The notes under the pieces are model-generated. The model saw nothing but the letters and a program-made list of their open reading frames with translations. It did not search any database and was not told the DNA's origin. From Lycium barbarum (Eukaryota; Streptophyta; Magnoliopsida; Solanales; Solanaceae), in NCBI RefSeq assembly GCF_019175385.1, contig NC_083344.1, forward strand, positions 11,684,725-11,748,724: a stretch of 64,000 nucleotides of DNA. Direction: 5' to 3'. The position numbers and the translations under genes were made by a program. How positions within the stretch are numbered: position 1 is the first letter of the stretch; every line of letters starts with the position of its first letter. Positions 10,881-23,751 of the stretch are shown here, piece by piece.

Positions 10881-12442
10881 CAGAAAAGATAGCAAAGACC
10901 ACTACCACGGCCACTCTGGACCCATTGTGCCTCACCTTTTAAGGTGTGAGAACCGCCTTTACCATACTGGTGTCCACCCCTGTACTGATGAGATCCACCG
11001 CAGTCTGACTGAGCATCGCCTTTGGCTGAAGAACCACCCGGCCACTAGATGGTGCCGGAGTCCTCGAGGTTTGGAATCGAGAACCCTGCTGGAACCCACT
11101 CTGTCAGTATCTGGGACAATCTCTCATAAGGTCGCTAGAATCACCATAAACATAGCAAGATCTGAGGGCTGAGGGCCGATGCACGGAAGACAATGAACTA
11201 AAGGGACCACCACAGTCAGCTGGACTAAAGTACGAACCACCATAGGAATGTCCACCTTCATAACCACTAGGTATAGAAGGACCACCTACCGAAGCTTGTA
11301 ATGTTGACTAAACAGGGCGGTTGGGGGTTGATTGATAAGGCTTGGATGACTGTCCCCCACCCCTGAAGCTAGAACCAGTATAACCACCATGATGACGTGA
11401 CCTTTTCTTACTAGACTCTCCTAAAGATCTAGTCTTAGCAGACTCGACACCGACAGCATGATCAACAACCACATGGAAGGAAGATCCCAAAGCCACCAAC
11501 AGAAGACAAGCAATATGGAGTGGATTCACAAGTCTACTAACAAACCTACAAACCCTTTCCTCCTCCGTGGGAATCAACTGAGCAACATACCTAGCCAAAA
11601 ATAAAAATCTGGCCTAATACTTTGAAATGGTCATACCTCATAGTCGTAAATGAAGGAACTTATCTCTACCCTCGTCCCTCAAAGTACGCGGTATGTACTT
11701 ATCCAAGAAATCCTAATGGAACGGGGTCCAAGTAAGTGGAGGTGCACCAACGGGTCTGCTCTCAATAAAAGTCCTCCACCAAGTCTTTGCGTTGCTGCGA
11801 AAGTGAAATGACACATAATCAACCCCATGAGACTCCACAATACGCATCTTATAGAGCTTCTCATGCATCTCCGTAATAAACTCGTATGCATCCTCACCAT
11901 GCAGGCCAAAGAACTTGGGAGGCTCCATCTTCAGGAACCTCCCAAAACGCTCCTGATCTTAAACGGTCAAAGGCTGGACTGCCACGGGTCTGGGAGCACC
12001 CTCAGGGACTGGAAGACCACCTAAACGTGGGGCCATACAAGCAGCAGGATGCATCCCTATAGTCTAGCCCAGCGCGGGAGTCTGTATCCCCATTCGAGTC
12101 TGGGAACCACCTGGGGTAGTGACCCCCAACGGCATGCTGGCCTTCAAGATGAAGAAGTACACGGGCCATGATATCCTGGAATTCTTGATCAAACATAGCA
12201 TTGAGGTGAGTCAGGTCTGGCCCCTCACCTCCCCCGCCTGCTTGTGTTCTTTCGGGCTGAGGCTCGGGAAAAGCTAAACGTGCTCACCTTTGTCCAGCCA
12301 TAGGGGCTCCACCCCTGGCCGGTGCAGCTGTACGACCTCTAGCTCGGCCGTAGCCTCTCGCCAATGCTCGTCCTCTGGTGCCTGCCCTAACAGCTGGCTC
12401 GGGAACCTCGTTCCTCGCGATGGTAGCTCGTGTCCTCACCAT
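10881..12442 (-). pseudogene. Ty3/gypsy gag relic, copy 2
   Basis: This is the duplicate of 5500-7061: start MVRTRATIARNE at 12442, capsid-like core at 11928-11713 and 11598-11308, and a broken zinc knuckle near 11115-11160. Two of the three differences I found between the tandem copies lie here (near 11304 and 11622). Neither repairs the frame. Confidence 0.8.
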
Positions 12443-12562
12443 CTCTGAGAGAATTGGCGTGGAACAGATACTAATTAGAAAAAGCCAGATACCAATTTGA
12501 ATAGAGTAGCACAAAGAAATGAAAGAATGTGAAGTTTCCTAAATATCCCATTACCTCTCACA

Positions 12563-12590
12563 GATTGGTACGGAGCTCATCGTACCGATC
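12563..12590 (-). promoter_or_regulatory. Leader stem-loop with GAGCTC loop, copy 2
   Basis: Identical to 7182-7209: the stem GATCGGTACG pairs with its partner and the loop ATGAGCTC carries a palindrome. As a recent duplicate it adds no independent support for conservation. Confidence 0.55.
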
Positions 12591-12641
12591 CGCAAGACTC
12601 TACTTGACACGCTCTTGTACATATAGATCGGGTAACCTAGG

Positions 12642-12653
12642 GCTCAGATACCA
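12642..12653 (-). other. Primer-binding site (tRNA-Met type), copy 2
   Basis: The sense reading TGGTATCTGAGC lies 3 nt from the LTR end at 12657, as in copy 1. Confidence 0.8.
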
Positions 12654-12656
12654 ACT

Positions 12657-15221
12657 TGTCACGTCCCCACTTGGGGAATGTGCGGGCACCTACCATTTTC
12701 CACCTCGGTAGGCGAACACGTCCCTTAATCAAGAACCAATAGCAATACAATATATTCAATACCCAATAATAATAACATAATAGGTCTAGAATAAATAGGA
12801 AATACTACAAGTGCGGAAATACATCAATCCCAAATCTGGTCTGAATGGTACAAGAACTGCTAATAATACAAGTCTGGAATAGTCAACATGTCTCTAAATA
12901 GAAATATTGTCTCGAAAATAGAAAAGACAAGTAAGCAGAAGAATCTCCGGGCTGTAGAATCCATCAAGCAAGCTCACCGTAGAAACTCTGAGAGGAAGTC
13001 ACGGGATCAACCTCGAGGAATAGACGACTCTCCAACAGCGTACTCTGCACTAACAGAAAGAGTACAACAAGGTAGTATCAGTACAAAACCACAGTACTGA
13101 GTAGGCATCATAGGCGGACAACAGTTTGAAAATCATATATAAAAGAAAGAGACTGAAGAAGTAGGCATGCTCACAATAAGATAACTCAAAAATTGAATCC
13201 AGTACCAAACCACCAAGTCTAGTTTATCACCTCAAATTCCACAATAAGTCCAAAACATAATCTCAAGAACCACTATCAAGTACACGTATCAACAAAGATC
13301 AACCAACAAGTCCAATACAATGCCGTAAGTAATATGAGATGAATGTGATGCAAACGCAATGATACACACACGCTTCGGGCAGAATACCTCGTCTCCTCGA
13401 TAGTCATGACCCATGGGGGACCGCTGAGTCCATGTACTTACTGCGGAATGCACAGCCCGATCCAATAGTCAGTGTTGCGGAACGTGCAACCTGATCCCAG
13501 TCAGTGTTGCGGTACGTGCAAGCCGATCCAAGTAAGTGTTGCGGCACGCAACCCAGTCGCAAAATATGTATAAGTGAGTGAATGCATGATAACAATGCCA
13601 GCAAGAATATATGAATCAATGGTGCCACACATGGACACAAATCTCACTCACAACATCGATATCATAACCCTTCCTACCTTTCCAACAACCTCAATCATGA
13701 TAAATATGCTTTCCAACACACAAGTAATCACTAAGCATTAACTCTAGAATCAATCACGTGCAGACAAGCCAATAACTCACAAATAATCAACAACTCAATA
13801 GAACACAATAAGGCTACAAACCCAAATCAACAACAGTACCATCCTAAGTATTTTTTTCCATCCTAAGTATTCCATCTTGACTTCATACCTGAGGGTTTAC
13901 ATGCTTTCTCCAACAATCACAAACTATACAGATGATCCGCTAACCGAAGTCTAACCAAAAGGTAAGCCATAACCTACCTGTAAAGCCAAACAGGAGCCAC
14001 AAACTGTCACACCTTGGCCTTGCCCTTTCGTAGAGCCTCCAATTACTCAAAATTTATTCATAATTGATATCTATATTAAAAATCATGAATAACGACACCC
14101 ATATTGCTATACTTCCAGTAAGGTCAAATCTAACCCAAGGAATTTGGGAAAATGAGCCTACAAGGGTAAAATGGGAAATTGAAAGATGGAACATGCAATT
14201 CAAGCTCTAGGTGATCAAACCCACTAATCATTTGCTAAAACAACTCAAGTTTAAGCCTAATTCGGATTTAAAGTAAAACCCCAAAAATTGGGTATGAACC
14301 CTAATTCTTTATTAACCATTAATAATGGAAGAAATAAACTTAACAACAAGGAATTCATCAAATTCTATGGTTATACTAGTCAATTTCACCACCGATTTCC
14401 ATTTTATAAGTCTAAAGCCCATTTCAAGAATTTTAGCACAAGACTCATCTTCTCTATTTAGATTCTAGTGATTCTAAGCGTGGAATAGGGGTCTAGGAAG
14501 GCAAATGATGAAGTCTAGGGTCATAGATCTTACCTCCAAGAAGATTCAGTCCACAAGCTGCCCTATTCTCTAAAAAAAGTGCTTAGAAAGTGATGAGAAA
14601 AAGTTATCGGGTTTAAGGGTTTTAACTTGAGAAAAAGGAAATAAATCTGCCCAACAACAAGTGAAGCATTCATGGGAGCCGCTGCGGCGCACTCGCTATG
14701 GCGCCTAAATGGCCCGCTACGACAGCCATCACGAAAATTACATAGGCAGCTATAGCGGCAAGGATACCACTACGGTGCTAGTCTCCAAACACCTTAGTTC
14801 ACTATGGCCGTCTGTCCAGCGCTATAACGGGACCGCTACAGTGGTTTGTAGTGCCGCTGCAGTGCTTACACCAGATATCAGAAAGTTTTGATTTTGACCA
14901 ATCCCAACCCGAAATCTAACTACCACCCGAGGCCCCACAGATATAAAACAAACATGGAAACACATATAAAAATGCGCTACGAACTCACCTGTGGCTTCGA
15001 ATTTCCCAACGGAGGTCTATTTGACTAAGTCAACCCCCAGTGGCCTAAAGCCAAGTTTCCAACCCAAGTTCCAAAATGCCTCCAATTGTATTGAGACCCA
15101 AACTGAACACGCTACCAAGTCAAACGAATCCCACTTTAACTCTTAAACCTCCAAAACCCACCCGATGACCTCGGGAAAGGGTCAATAGGGGTAAAAGTGT
15201 ATATCTTGTGTAGATTGAACA
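12657..15221 (-). repeat. Minus-strand 5' LTR of the relic, near full length
   Basis: The LTR runs from TGTCACGTCCCC at 12657 rightwards. Between about 13850 and 14500 it aligns with the reverse complement of the plus-strand LTR at 2440-2900, for example TAGGTAGGTTATGGCTTACC against the block at 13960-13980. The 5' end is uncertain; I place it at TGTTCAATC (sense) at 15221, giving about 2.6 kb. It includes a GC-rich repeat at 14690-14875 and a run of 14 C at 15242-15255 just outside. No gene is seen in it. Confidence 0.6.
14690..14875. repeat. Degenerate CCGCTACAGTGG-type motif cluster
   Basis: Copies of short palindrome-like words (GCCGCTGCGGCGC, GGCCCGCTACGAC, GACCGCTACAGTGG, GTGCCGCTGCAGTG) are scattered over about 185 bp of otherwise AT-rich LTR. 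Similar CTACAGTA clusters occur in the gamma LTRs at 52090-52165 and 58930-59010. Confidence 0.6.
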
Positions 15222-17165
15222 TGAAACTACTTTGCTTTTCTCCCCCCCCCCCCCCTCCATCCTTTGTTATGTGTTGTTACTACAAGATATGCATAAAATA
15301 TACAAGATATAGACAGCCTATATATATACCTCAGTATATGTAGGACTGTATATCATGCATACTAACTGTATATCATGTGTATTGACTGTATATCTGTTAT
15401 ACTGACTATATATCAGATAAATTGTTTGAGCTTAAATACCAATTTGAAGGAATAATTGGGCCTTACTTTATTCACCTTCCTTAACAAAAGTTTTTTGGGC
15501 TTAACCTTTAAGTGCAACCATTTTGGGCCTTGTTTTCAATATTTCTAGTCGTGTCTACTTCATATTGGGCTAGTGCCCTTGCCTCTCTCTTGTTTTCTTA
15601 GATTATTTGGGCCTGTCATTCTCGTGTTCTCGGGTAATTGCTTTTCTTATGCGTAAGGGAATTATATATAATAGATATATATATGCATATATATGACCAT
15701 GTTTTGAGTATTTCCTATCTCTTATCTATGTTGTAATAGTAGTAAGTCTAGGTGCTCCCTAACCATATTCTTATTTTTTCCCTCCTTTATCATGGATGGA
15801 AAATACGACGCGGGCCACTCGGGCAATTCCTTCATGATCCATTGTTGGGCCAGAGGCTTAACATTTCTATTCTTTCCATCGAGTCCGAATGAAATAAACG
15901 CATAGAAGGCCCAACCATGGATGAAAATGACAACTAGTGGGCTTCGGTAGGCCCACTAGCCAAACCATTCTCTTCTTCATAAGTTAATATATAAATTTGT
16001 ATATTATTGTATATGTAAACAAAATACTGTATGATTATTGAAACCTCGATGGTTAGGACTTAGGAATTTCGCGTAGAATTTTAGGATTATCATCAAACGA
16101 TTTTCAAACTTGACTTAACAAAAGATAAATGACGCATGTAAATGGTAAATGGATTTTGGCAAAGTGATTTGAAATCGAAAATGATATGTATATATATATA
16201 TATATGTCCGTAACACGACATATACATGTATATGGACTTGACGATCCCCCTTTGAAAACAAACACTAGGAATGTTATGTATGTATATGGGTGTATTGGTT
16301 TCAAAGTAAGAGAGAAAAAAGGGGAAACTGTTTTGGGTTTTGTTTTAAAGGTAAAATTGGAACTGATTTTTGTACTTGAAAAAAACCAAGAGTGATTTCA
16401 ACATGAGTAAGTGTTATAAATGGATTTCAGAAACTTTGAAAGATTTAAGTATTTTTCACAATTTTTTTGGCCCAGGCCTAACCTTGAGTCATTCAAACAA
16501 AGGGAATACACTTTAACTTTGGTTTGAGGTAAAGGTTTAAAAGTAGGATATGTTTGACCTTAAAATCGAACAAATATAAGTAAAACAGATTGCTAAACCT
16601 TTTTCTATACTCATAAACCCATGGCATGTTCACAAAAGGAATATACTCAATTTCTCTCAAAAAAACCTATAAGGATTAAATTGGATATGACACTTGGGAC
16701 TAAAATAAGTTGAACTCTACCCAAGGGAAACCTTGAATGTGTTTTTAGTCCAGAAAGTAATATGATTATATAAACTTTGTAACATTTTTCAAAAGGAAAT
16801 AAACATTTCTTCAAATGAATGGATTTTTTCCTAAAAAAGGGAATTATGATATGCCATGACTAGTTTATACAAGAAATTAAACTTTTTAAGCAAATAATCA
16901 TAATAATCACACATTGAAGCTCAAAGGTCAACCGTATTCTACCGATCGTCAATACTAGGGTGCTTAAAACCTTCCCTAGGGGATCAGCAGAACACTTACT
17001 TCGAACTCTGGTTTTAAAAGGATTTTTTCCCTTGTTTGAATAAACCCTTTTAACTTAGTTTTCATAGTTTCCCTTAATAAATTAGGTGGCGACTCTAAAA
17101 ATATAAAAAATCAAAATAGAGTCCACAATCTCTTAGTAGCTTTTATGCCTCGCGTAAAAGTGAAA
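15222..17165 (+). repeat. Probable Tat/Ogre-like LTR remnant; no gene seen
   Basis: Near the right end are hallmarks I associate with Tat/Ogre LTR 3' ends: AGGGTGCTTAAAACCTTCCC at 16959-16978, and AGGTGGCGACTCTAAAAA at 17084-17101, where the tRNA-Arg-type primer site would begin. The rest is AT-rich text with several GGGCC words, a poly-C run at 15242-15255 and a short TATA repeat at 16186-16204. Boundaries and clade are inferred. I see no open frame with recognisable protein similarity. Confidence 0.4.
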
Positions 17166-17846
17166 TGTAACAATGACTCGTTTAGTCATTTTGAGTTTTA
17201 TGCCTTATTTTCCCTGAATTAGCCTTCCCGTAGTTTCAACTTGGTAATTATGACTTCCGGGAATGGGTGGTATGGTTTTCGAGGCAATTGGGCGGATTTT
17301 GGGTTGGTTTTAGTGAAACTTGAGTTTCCTAAAATAAATAAAAGAAGATGTTTGACCAAAGTCAACATCAGGGATAATGGCATCATTTTGATGTTTCGTC
17401 GATTCTATTACCTCCATGAATGTGATTTTAGTCGAGTCTTTGGTTTTGGTCTCGACGCGTTCGGGTTTGTTTTTGGTCTTTGGTTGGATTTATGAGATTT
17501 TGATATTTTGGGATTGCCCTTGCTCAACCCCGGGTCAAGATGACCTCTGTTGGGAATTCCGAGTGCGCGAGTGAGTTCTTAGTATATTTTATGACTGAAA
17601 TGCATATTTCCTTTGCGTCCGGAGGAGTCTGGATGAGGGGCTAGGCCAGGTCAGCCAACCCATCACGTTCGTGATAGGATTTTTGTAATCATGATTAGTT
17701 TTTCTAGGTGAGGGTCACATTTACGAAAGTGGGCCACATTTGTGAAGAAGGATATAGACATGGATAAAGTTAAAACCCAATTTATAATTTCGTTCTTCCA
17801 AAACCCATTTTAGAAGCTACAAAGCTCGAATTAGAGAGATTTTGTC
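17166..17846 (+). repeat. Plus-strand LTR fragment, inverted relative to zeta LTR
   Basis: The block GGGTCAAGATGACCTCTGTT and following text at 17531-17660 aligns with the reverse complement of the zeta LTR near 48640-48760. This is therefore a same-family LTR in opposite orientation, cut at the zeta LTR end. A TGTAACAATGACTCG start at 17166 is a tentative 5' end. The open frame at 17241-17495 is non-coding LTR text. Confidence 0.5.
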
Positions 17847-18398
17847 ACGAACCAATTTAATAAGCCGTGAAGGCACTAACTCCACCAAGTTAGTAAGCCA
17901 TCCTAATCCCAAGTTTAACGAAAAGGTAGATAAAAACATGTGGAACTATCATACAAGCCAATTTAAAGTCTAAAATACGCTTTATAGTCATAATCATACG
18001 GAAATAAAGGTATAACCATCCACGAATCTAGTGTCACAACACCAGAAATTCTAATATAGGAATACAAACCTGAAATATTACTCTAATACAGTGTCTGAAT
18101 AAATGACAAGAAATAAGAGATAGAGGGAAAATTCGGTGCATCGAATCATCATGTAGCTCACCCGAACTCTCTGAATGGCCTCCTCAACGAGCAACCACAT
18201 AGTGTCGAGGTTCGCTAGTACTGGCCACATAATCTGCACACAAAAAGGTGCAGCAAGTGTAGCGTAAGTACGGGAAACAATGTGTACTCAGCAGTATCGT
18301 CGACAGACCCTAGCGAAAATAGAGACGAGGACTGGTCTTTGAATACTACATACAGACTTAACCGTTGTTAGTCCACAATAATATCCACTATCCCTTAG
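17847..18398 (-). repeat. Element zeta 3' LTR, left part
   Basis: It starts with TGTCACGAACCAATTT, the reverse complement of a GGTTCGTGACA LTR end. It is interrupted at 18398 by alpha: the last five bases CTTAG are repeated after alpha at 47646-47650, and the text resumes there in the same register. Together with 47651-48944 it forms one minus-strand LTR of about 1.85 kb. Confidence 0.7.
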
Positions 18399-20564
18399 TG
18401 TTACATCTCGTGTTTTGATGTGTTGGAAAGCATGCGAGTTAAATGACATTAGTAACAAAAACGAGGTTATCCCCCAAGATTATAGATGGTTAGAGTAATG
18501 GTACAGATGTATCATAAAGATTAGAAGTTAAACAAATCGAAGAAAAATAAGTTTCGTCGAGGTTCAAAATTTATTTGAATGAAATACGGTCCAAGCTATA
18601 ATGTCATGTCTTTCTGGACAGGGAAATTAAACCGTCCAACATGAGCAAATTTACCCAAGTCTGGAGGATTTGGTCATATTCAAGCATGAAAATCAAGACC
18701 TCGGTGTATACAAGTAATGAAGTCCCGAAATGATTTAAGATGAAAAAGTGTGACGACGATGATTGCAAATAATATTTTATGTTTGGCAAATGAGGTTATG
18801 GGCTAGTGCTATATCAAATGAGTATAATAATGAGTATATAAGTACTATTTAAGTAGAATGAGATCAAGAAATTAATTATGTGGGTAATTGATTAAATGTT
18901 GAATTTTAGTGGGAAATTATTGAATTAATTAGTGGATAATTATTAGTGCGGGAATCAATGCACGTGTGTCAGCAAGAATGACAAAGCACTATGAGATAAT
19001 AGGTGGCTTCTTTTGGGAGTGTAGGGAGGCACGGTCCATTCATTATAAGGAATCTAAATACCTATGTAACTAAAGGGAGTTAAAGAAATGGGCAGCAGCA
19101 ATACATATGTACCAATAGTGTATTCCAATTTTGTGAGATAGAGAATTCATTCACAAATTGACATAAAGGTCTTTGCTGAAAACAAGTGGAGGTTGCAACA
19201 TGATTCATTATTGTGTAGCAGCATAATTTACTTTTGTGGTAGCAACGTTTTCTCCATTTTAACGGAGATAATTTATATTCCTTTTCAACAAAAAGATACT
19301 AAGTTTTACGGCTAAGGCAAACACGAAGAACGACATAAAGGTTATACCCACGTCGGTTTATTTCGGGTGATAGCATATCAGAGATTCCTTCAAAGCGAAG
19401 TAAGTTGGAGGAAGAGTAGTTCCTGGCATGTACGGTAAGAATTCTCCTGTTCTTGATATATTTAAGTTCGTCCGGGTCATAGCTAAATTGTGGGACGAGT
19501 AATGTGGAGTTAATAGTGGAAAATCATATTTGACGTTGTTGTTGGTGTATCGATTGTTTGGTAGTCTTATAAATTGTGTTATGGAGGCATAGACTAGTTG
19601 TTGATATGGTTTCCTCGAGGGATATTTTTGATTGGAATTTTGGAGAGATGCTTTCTTGTTTATGTTACTAAATGATGTTGTTGTTGTTGATGATGTGGTG
19701 TATGTTGTGGGCTGTTTTGGAGTTGGTTTAGAGTAAGAATTATAGGGGAAATAATGCCCCAATTTCGTTAAGTATCATTCGTACTTGAATTAGATAGTAA
19801 GTGATGTAAATGATCTAATAGCGATCTACGTTATCTTGGTTGTAGGCTTACAAGATCGAGAAGTAGACGTTTGATGTTTAGATAGACTTCGAGGTATGTT
19901 ATGGCTATCCTTCCTTTCATTTTTGCATGATCCTTATGATATGAACGAACGAACGAATGAAGAAACTTCCATATCATTCTACTCTTAGAAGCATTAGGAG
20001 TACTCTAGTCTTTGATATCTATGTACCCCTTTTATGATTACTCCTTCTATTCATGGGTCTTGAGATTACGTATATTGATGATATTAGCTTAAAGATGTTT
20101 ATCGGAGGTTGCACGACCTTATGTCACTCAGTGAGTTGTTTTTATTTATGTTACTTATGCATTGTATTCATTTATATATATGCACATTGACCCATGATCA
20201 GAAGGTGTTATATACGAGTATATTATATGTATATGGGGTATGGGGATACAGATAGGCATTATATACGTATCACCACCTGATCAGCTAGTAAACGAAGATG
20301 ATGATGATGCCCACAGAAAGGCCGACATGATATGATATATGGATCGGACTGCAAGTTCCGTAGCACTAACATTGATGGATCAGGTTGTACGTTCCACTGC
20401 ACTAACAGTTATACTACGATATGTGTATATGATTTTTGAAAGAAAGCATGCATATCATACACCTCAGAGGCACTTTCAATTATATAGAGTTATACAAACA
20501 CTTCCCGATATATAGTCACACAGATACATTCAGATATATAAATTAACTCGTATGTCTCAGATTC
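18399..20564 (+). repeat. Alpha 5' LTR, part 1
   Basis: This is the first 2166 bp of the alpha 5' LTR up to the beta insertion; 20560-20564 is GATTC, the target duplication. It aligns throughout with 34887-37060. The first 100 bases differ by roughly 10 per cent by eye, so alpha is not young. It continues at 30370-31016. Confidence 0.85.
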
Positions 20565-21039
20565 TGTCACGACACAACCACGTGGGCCGCGACTGGCATC
20601 CTAACTGGATACCCATACATACCTATCTAACAAAATCGTCGTGCCAGACAGAAAATTCAAATAGGTGTTTACAGATTCAAGCCAATACAGATACGGCGCG
20701 CGCGAAAATATATATACCTATGCATACTGAAACTTTTACATAAGCCGATGAGGCTAACATAACAGGCAGAATCACAAAATCGTACGCACCTACCTGAACA
20801 GTTGTAACCCGTAACCCACATACATATCTACAGGCCTCTAACAGACATACAGAATCATATGACGGGACAGGGCCCCGCCGTACCCAGAATTATCATACAT
20901 ACAGAATATACAGATGTCGGAAGATATATACCAAAAGTATTCGCTCCGGATCAAAGGAGCTCTTCAAAATAGCAGAATCTGAACCCTAGACTAGCGGTGT
21001 ATCTCCAGGTGCGTCTGTACCTGCGGGCATGTAACGCAG

Positions 21040-21057
21040 CCCCCGAAGAACTGGGGG
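21040..21057 (-). promoter_or_regulatory. R-region hairpin of beta LTR
   Basis: In sense, CCCCC pairs with GGGGG around the loop AGTTCTTC, just after the CGTACTGA of the conserved R block. In the other beta LTR (near 27684-27702) the left arm reads ACCCTCGG and the stem is weakened. Confidence 0.5.
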
Positions 21058-21119
21058 TCAGTACGAAAAATGTACCGAGTATGTAAAGCGGAAATGTATC
21101 AAACATAATCATAATCTGG

Positions 21120-21345
21120 ACCAGAAACACAGAAATATAATAGACAGAATCATAAGTCGAACAGATAGATGGAAGTATACCGGACAGAGTCATAATCCAG
21201 ACGGACAGACAGAATCATGGCCCAGACTGACAGACAGAATCATAATACATACGGATAGACAGAATCACAATACATACGGACAGATAGACGTGTGCCAGAC
21301 AGAATTATGCATGCAGAGTCATACAGAATCATACAGAGTCATGTG
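21120..21345 (-). repeat. Degenerate repeat cluster in beta LTR
   Basis: ACGGACAGACAGAATCATAA-type words recur with spacing of about 20-36 bp upstream (in sense) of the R block. The matching cluster in the other LTR is at about 27765-27990, with a few extra substitutions. Confidence 0.6.
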
Positions 21346-23715
21346 CTTATATAAATGCTGATAGCACATACATACATACAGATCCCGGCCCTGTCTGGGG
21401 GCGCGGTAACAGAACCCGACCCTCTTAGTACGGGACGCGGTGGACAGACAGAATCAGATCAGATCATATGCCATCCTGGCCGCCATCCCCATACACAGAT
21501 CATAATATCATACAGATATAAACAGATCCCGGCCCGCACACCGAGGGACGCGGTGAACAATGCAGAGGAATATGCACGATAACAGAACCTGGCCCGGGAT
21601 GCAGTGAAGGAATGCATTGAGACAGCCACGAACAGATTAATGAGAAACCACATACATACAGACTCAACATACAGACTCAATCAAACTGAAGGGTGCCAAA
21701 CGGCGAGTCAAGTCAGAGTATCCGGATAGTATGCATAATACGCGCCTATGTCCTACTTGGGAAGGCACGACAGATTATTATCAGGATCAAGTTCTCAGAT
21801 GTCCAGAAATCATTTTGTGAGATTTGCATAAAAATAGTCATTTCATAATCAAAATAATAGTCCAGATGTTTTCTGAGAAAATCGGACAGAACCTAAGTAA
21901 TTAAGGTTATACAGAAGGCATCGGGCCTTGTGGGCCCGCCTAGGACCAACTCGAGGCGACATATGTAAATTACTGATAATAGACCTTACGAGGTCATCCA
22001 TAATCATTTGGAAGTGTTCCGACTCCGTTTGGGAAGGTTTCGTGCAAAAGTTCACTTTGAAGGCATTTTATAAGGAAATGGTTTCAATTGTACTGAAGGA
22101 ATTGGAACGGATTTCCATCTCGAATTCCGAGAAACGGAGTCGTACTTAAGGCTCGCGGCCGAGCCTGTTACATCCAGAACATGCCTAAGAATAAAGGGGA
22201 AGGCTTTACATACCTCGATTGCGCCTTACGCTCGCTTGGCTTCCACTCCAATTTCGTAAAAAATCTAGAAATGGTCAAGTTTACCAATTGTTAGTTTCAA
22301 ACTTTTTCAGTAGTCCAACTTAACACATACTTGCCTACCGAAATTTCGGCAGCATTTCCTCTGTATATATGACGACCCCGAGACTTAGCTCGGCTCAATT
22401 CATTAACACAACAACCCAGAAATCACATCAATAACAACAACATGCATTACAACACACATTATGGCATCACTAGCCATCTTTCCGGCATAACGAAACATCT
22501 TTCGTTTCAACCTTACATTTCCAAACCAAACTTATTATTTTGATATTCATCACCCATCAAGGTCATTATAACATGATGCGGAGGCATACCATACCATTCT
22601 CACAAGATATACATAAGATATACAAACATACAAACTTTCCATCAAAGCCACAATTTATCCAATTCTCCTAACCTTCAACTTACAAGTTCATATTACATTT
22701 CCATCTTCCAAATTCATCAACATTAATCATAATTTGCCTCTTGATACTTTCATTTCCATCTTTACATAAACCATAACAAAGTTGCATGCTTTCCTACAAC
22801 AACTTAATAACCATTTTTCCATGACAATAAAGATTATTATCTTTCCATTCATTTCACCATAACACACTTAACATACTAACAAGATTAAATTCACACTCCA
22901 TCATCCACACACACCACACGGCCACATACTATATTCTCTAACTTTCACTAATTCATTCCACTTTCATTTCTAATACAATTTCTACCATAACTACACTGGA
23001 TTTCAACAAAAATTCAAGTCATTATGGACATGCAATTCATGCATACACACGGCCAACTTTCAAACAACATACCCACTTTACAAACTTCCATATTTCCATA
23101 CACTCTACTCAATTCTACATATTACAACATAAACCAAACTTAATAACATAAGAAAATGAATTGTTTCTCACCTTTTCTTCAAGTTTTCCACTTGCTACAA
23201 AATCACTTTCTTGCCAAAATACTTACACCATCTTGTAGAGGGTCTTGCACTTGGTAATAATTTCACAAGAATTGGATTTTTGAATCAAGGATTTGGCTCC
23301 AAATTTTTTTTTCTTTCTTTTTCTTTTCTTTCCTCTTCCACCCGAAACTCTCTCTCTCTTTTTTGCTTGTGTTTTGTTCTTGGTTTCTCTTGAACCTTCT
23401 TAGGATAAATATGATTATATAATTCAACATGGAAATTAATTAATCCAAGGGCTTGGACCCTTGCTTGGCCGGTTGGGCCTTCCCATTTGGGCCTCATTTT
23501 ATTATTTTTTTGTTGAGCCCAATTTGGCTATTTATTGTAATTCATGGGACAAGTTTCCAAAATTCCGATTTTTGCCCTTGGCCTCCTTTCGTAATTTCAC
23601 ACCAACGTACTCATAACCTACCCATTCATATCAAGCAAGGTCCAAATGTGGCCTTATTCATTACAAGCCAATTTATCTTGCATTTTTCAAATAAGCAAAA
23701 ATGTCGGACGTAACA

Positions 23716-23751
23716 TCCTCCCACCCTTTAAAACATTCGTCCTCGAATGTT
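23716..23751 (-). other. Beta polypurine tract and adjacent hairpin
   Basis: In sense, the hairpin AACATTCG-AGGA-CGAATGTT (23732-23751) is followed by TTAAAGGGTGGGAGGA up to the LTR start, the expected plus-strand primer. The same hairpin plus purine tract ends the internal regions of alpha, epsilon and gamma. Confidence 0.8.

Larger units (their letters stand above)
8252..13632. repeat. 5381-bp direct tandem duplication, copy 2
   Basis: This is a near-identical second copy of 2871-8251. Its right edge runs uninterrupted into the remainder of the minus-strand LTR (GGTGCCACACATGGACAC), so copy 2 keeps the original right flank and copy 1 the original left flank. That is the pattern expected of a simple head-to-tail duplication. 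The internal minisatellites recur at 8461-8688 and 9048-9316. Confidence 0.95.
20565..23715 (-). repeat. Beta 3' LTR
   Basis: This LTR of 3151 bp starts in sense with TGTTACGTCCGACA at 23715 and ends GTGTCGTGACA at 20565. The C/T-rich stretch around 22400-23200 is AT-rich non-coding. The R-region hairpin at 21040-21057 is intact in this copy. A cluster of CAGACAGAATCATAATA-type repeats lies at about 21120-21345. Confidence 0.9.

Noticed and set aside
17241..17495. An 84-codon frame with hydrophobic stretches
   Set aside because: LTR text of the same family as zeta, including the GGTCAAGATGACC-type block; not kept open in the other copy.
19358..19762. A 134-codon minus-strand frame (MGHYFPYNSYSKPTPKQPTT...)
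   Set aside because: It lies in the alpha 5' LTR, antisense; the equivalent stretch of the 3' LTR (35766-36250) does not keep it open, and composition is low-complexity Thr/Asn/Tyr.
23285..23497. A lysine/glutamate-rich minus-strand frame repeated at 29934-30146
   Set aside because: Both are in the beta LTRs and derive from a polypyrimidine stretch (TTTTCTTTCTTTTTC type); the repetition reflects LTR identity, not gene conservation.
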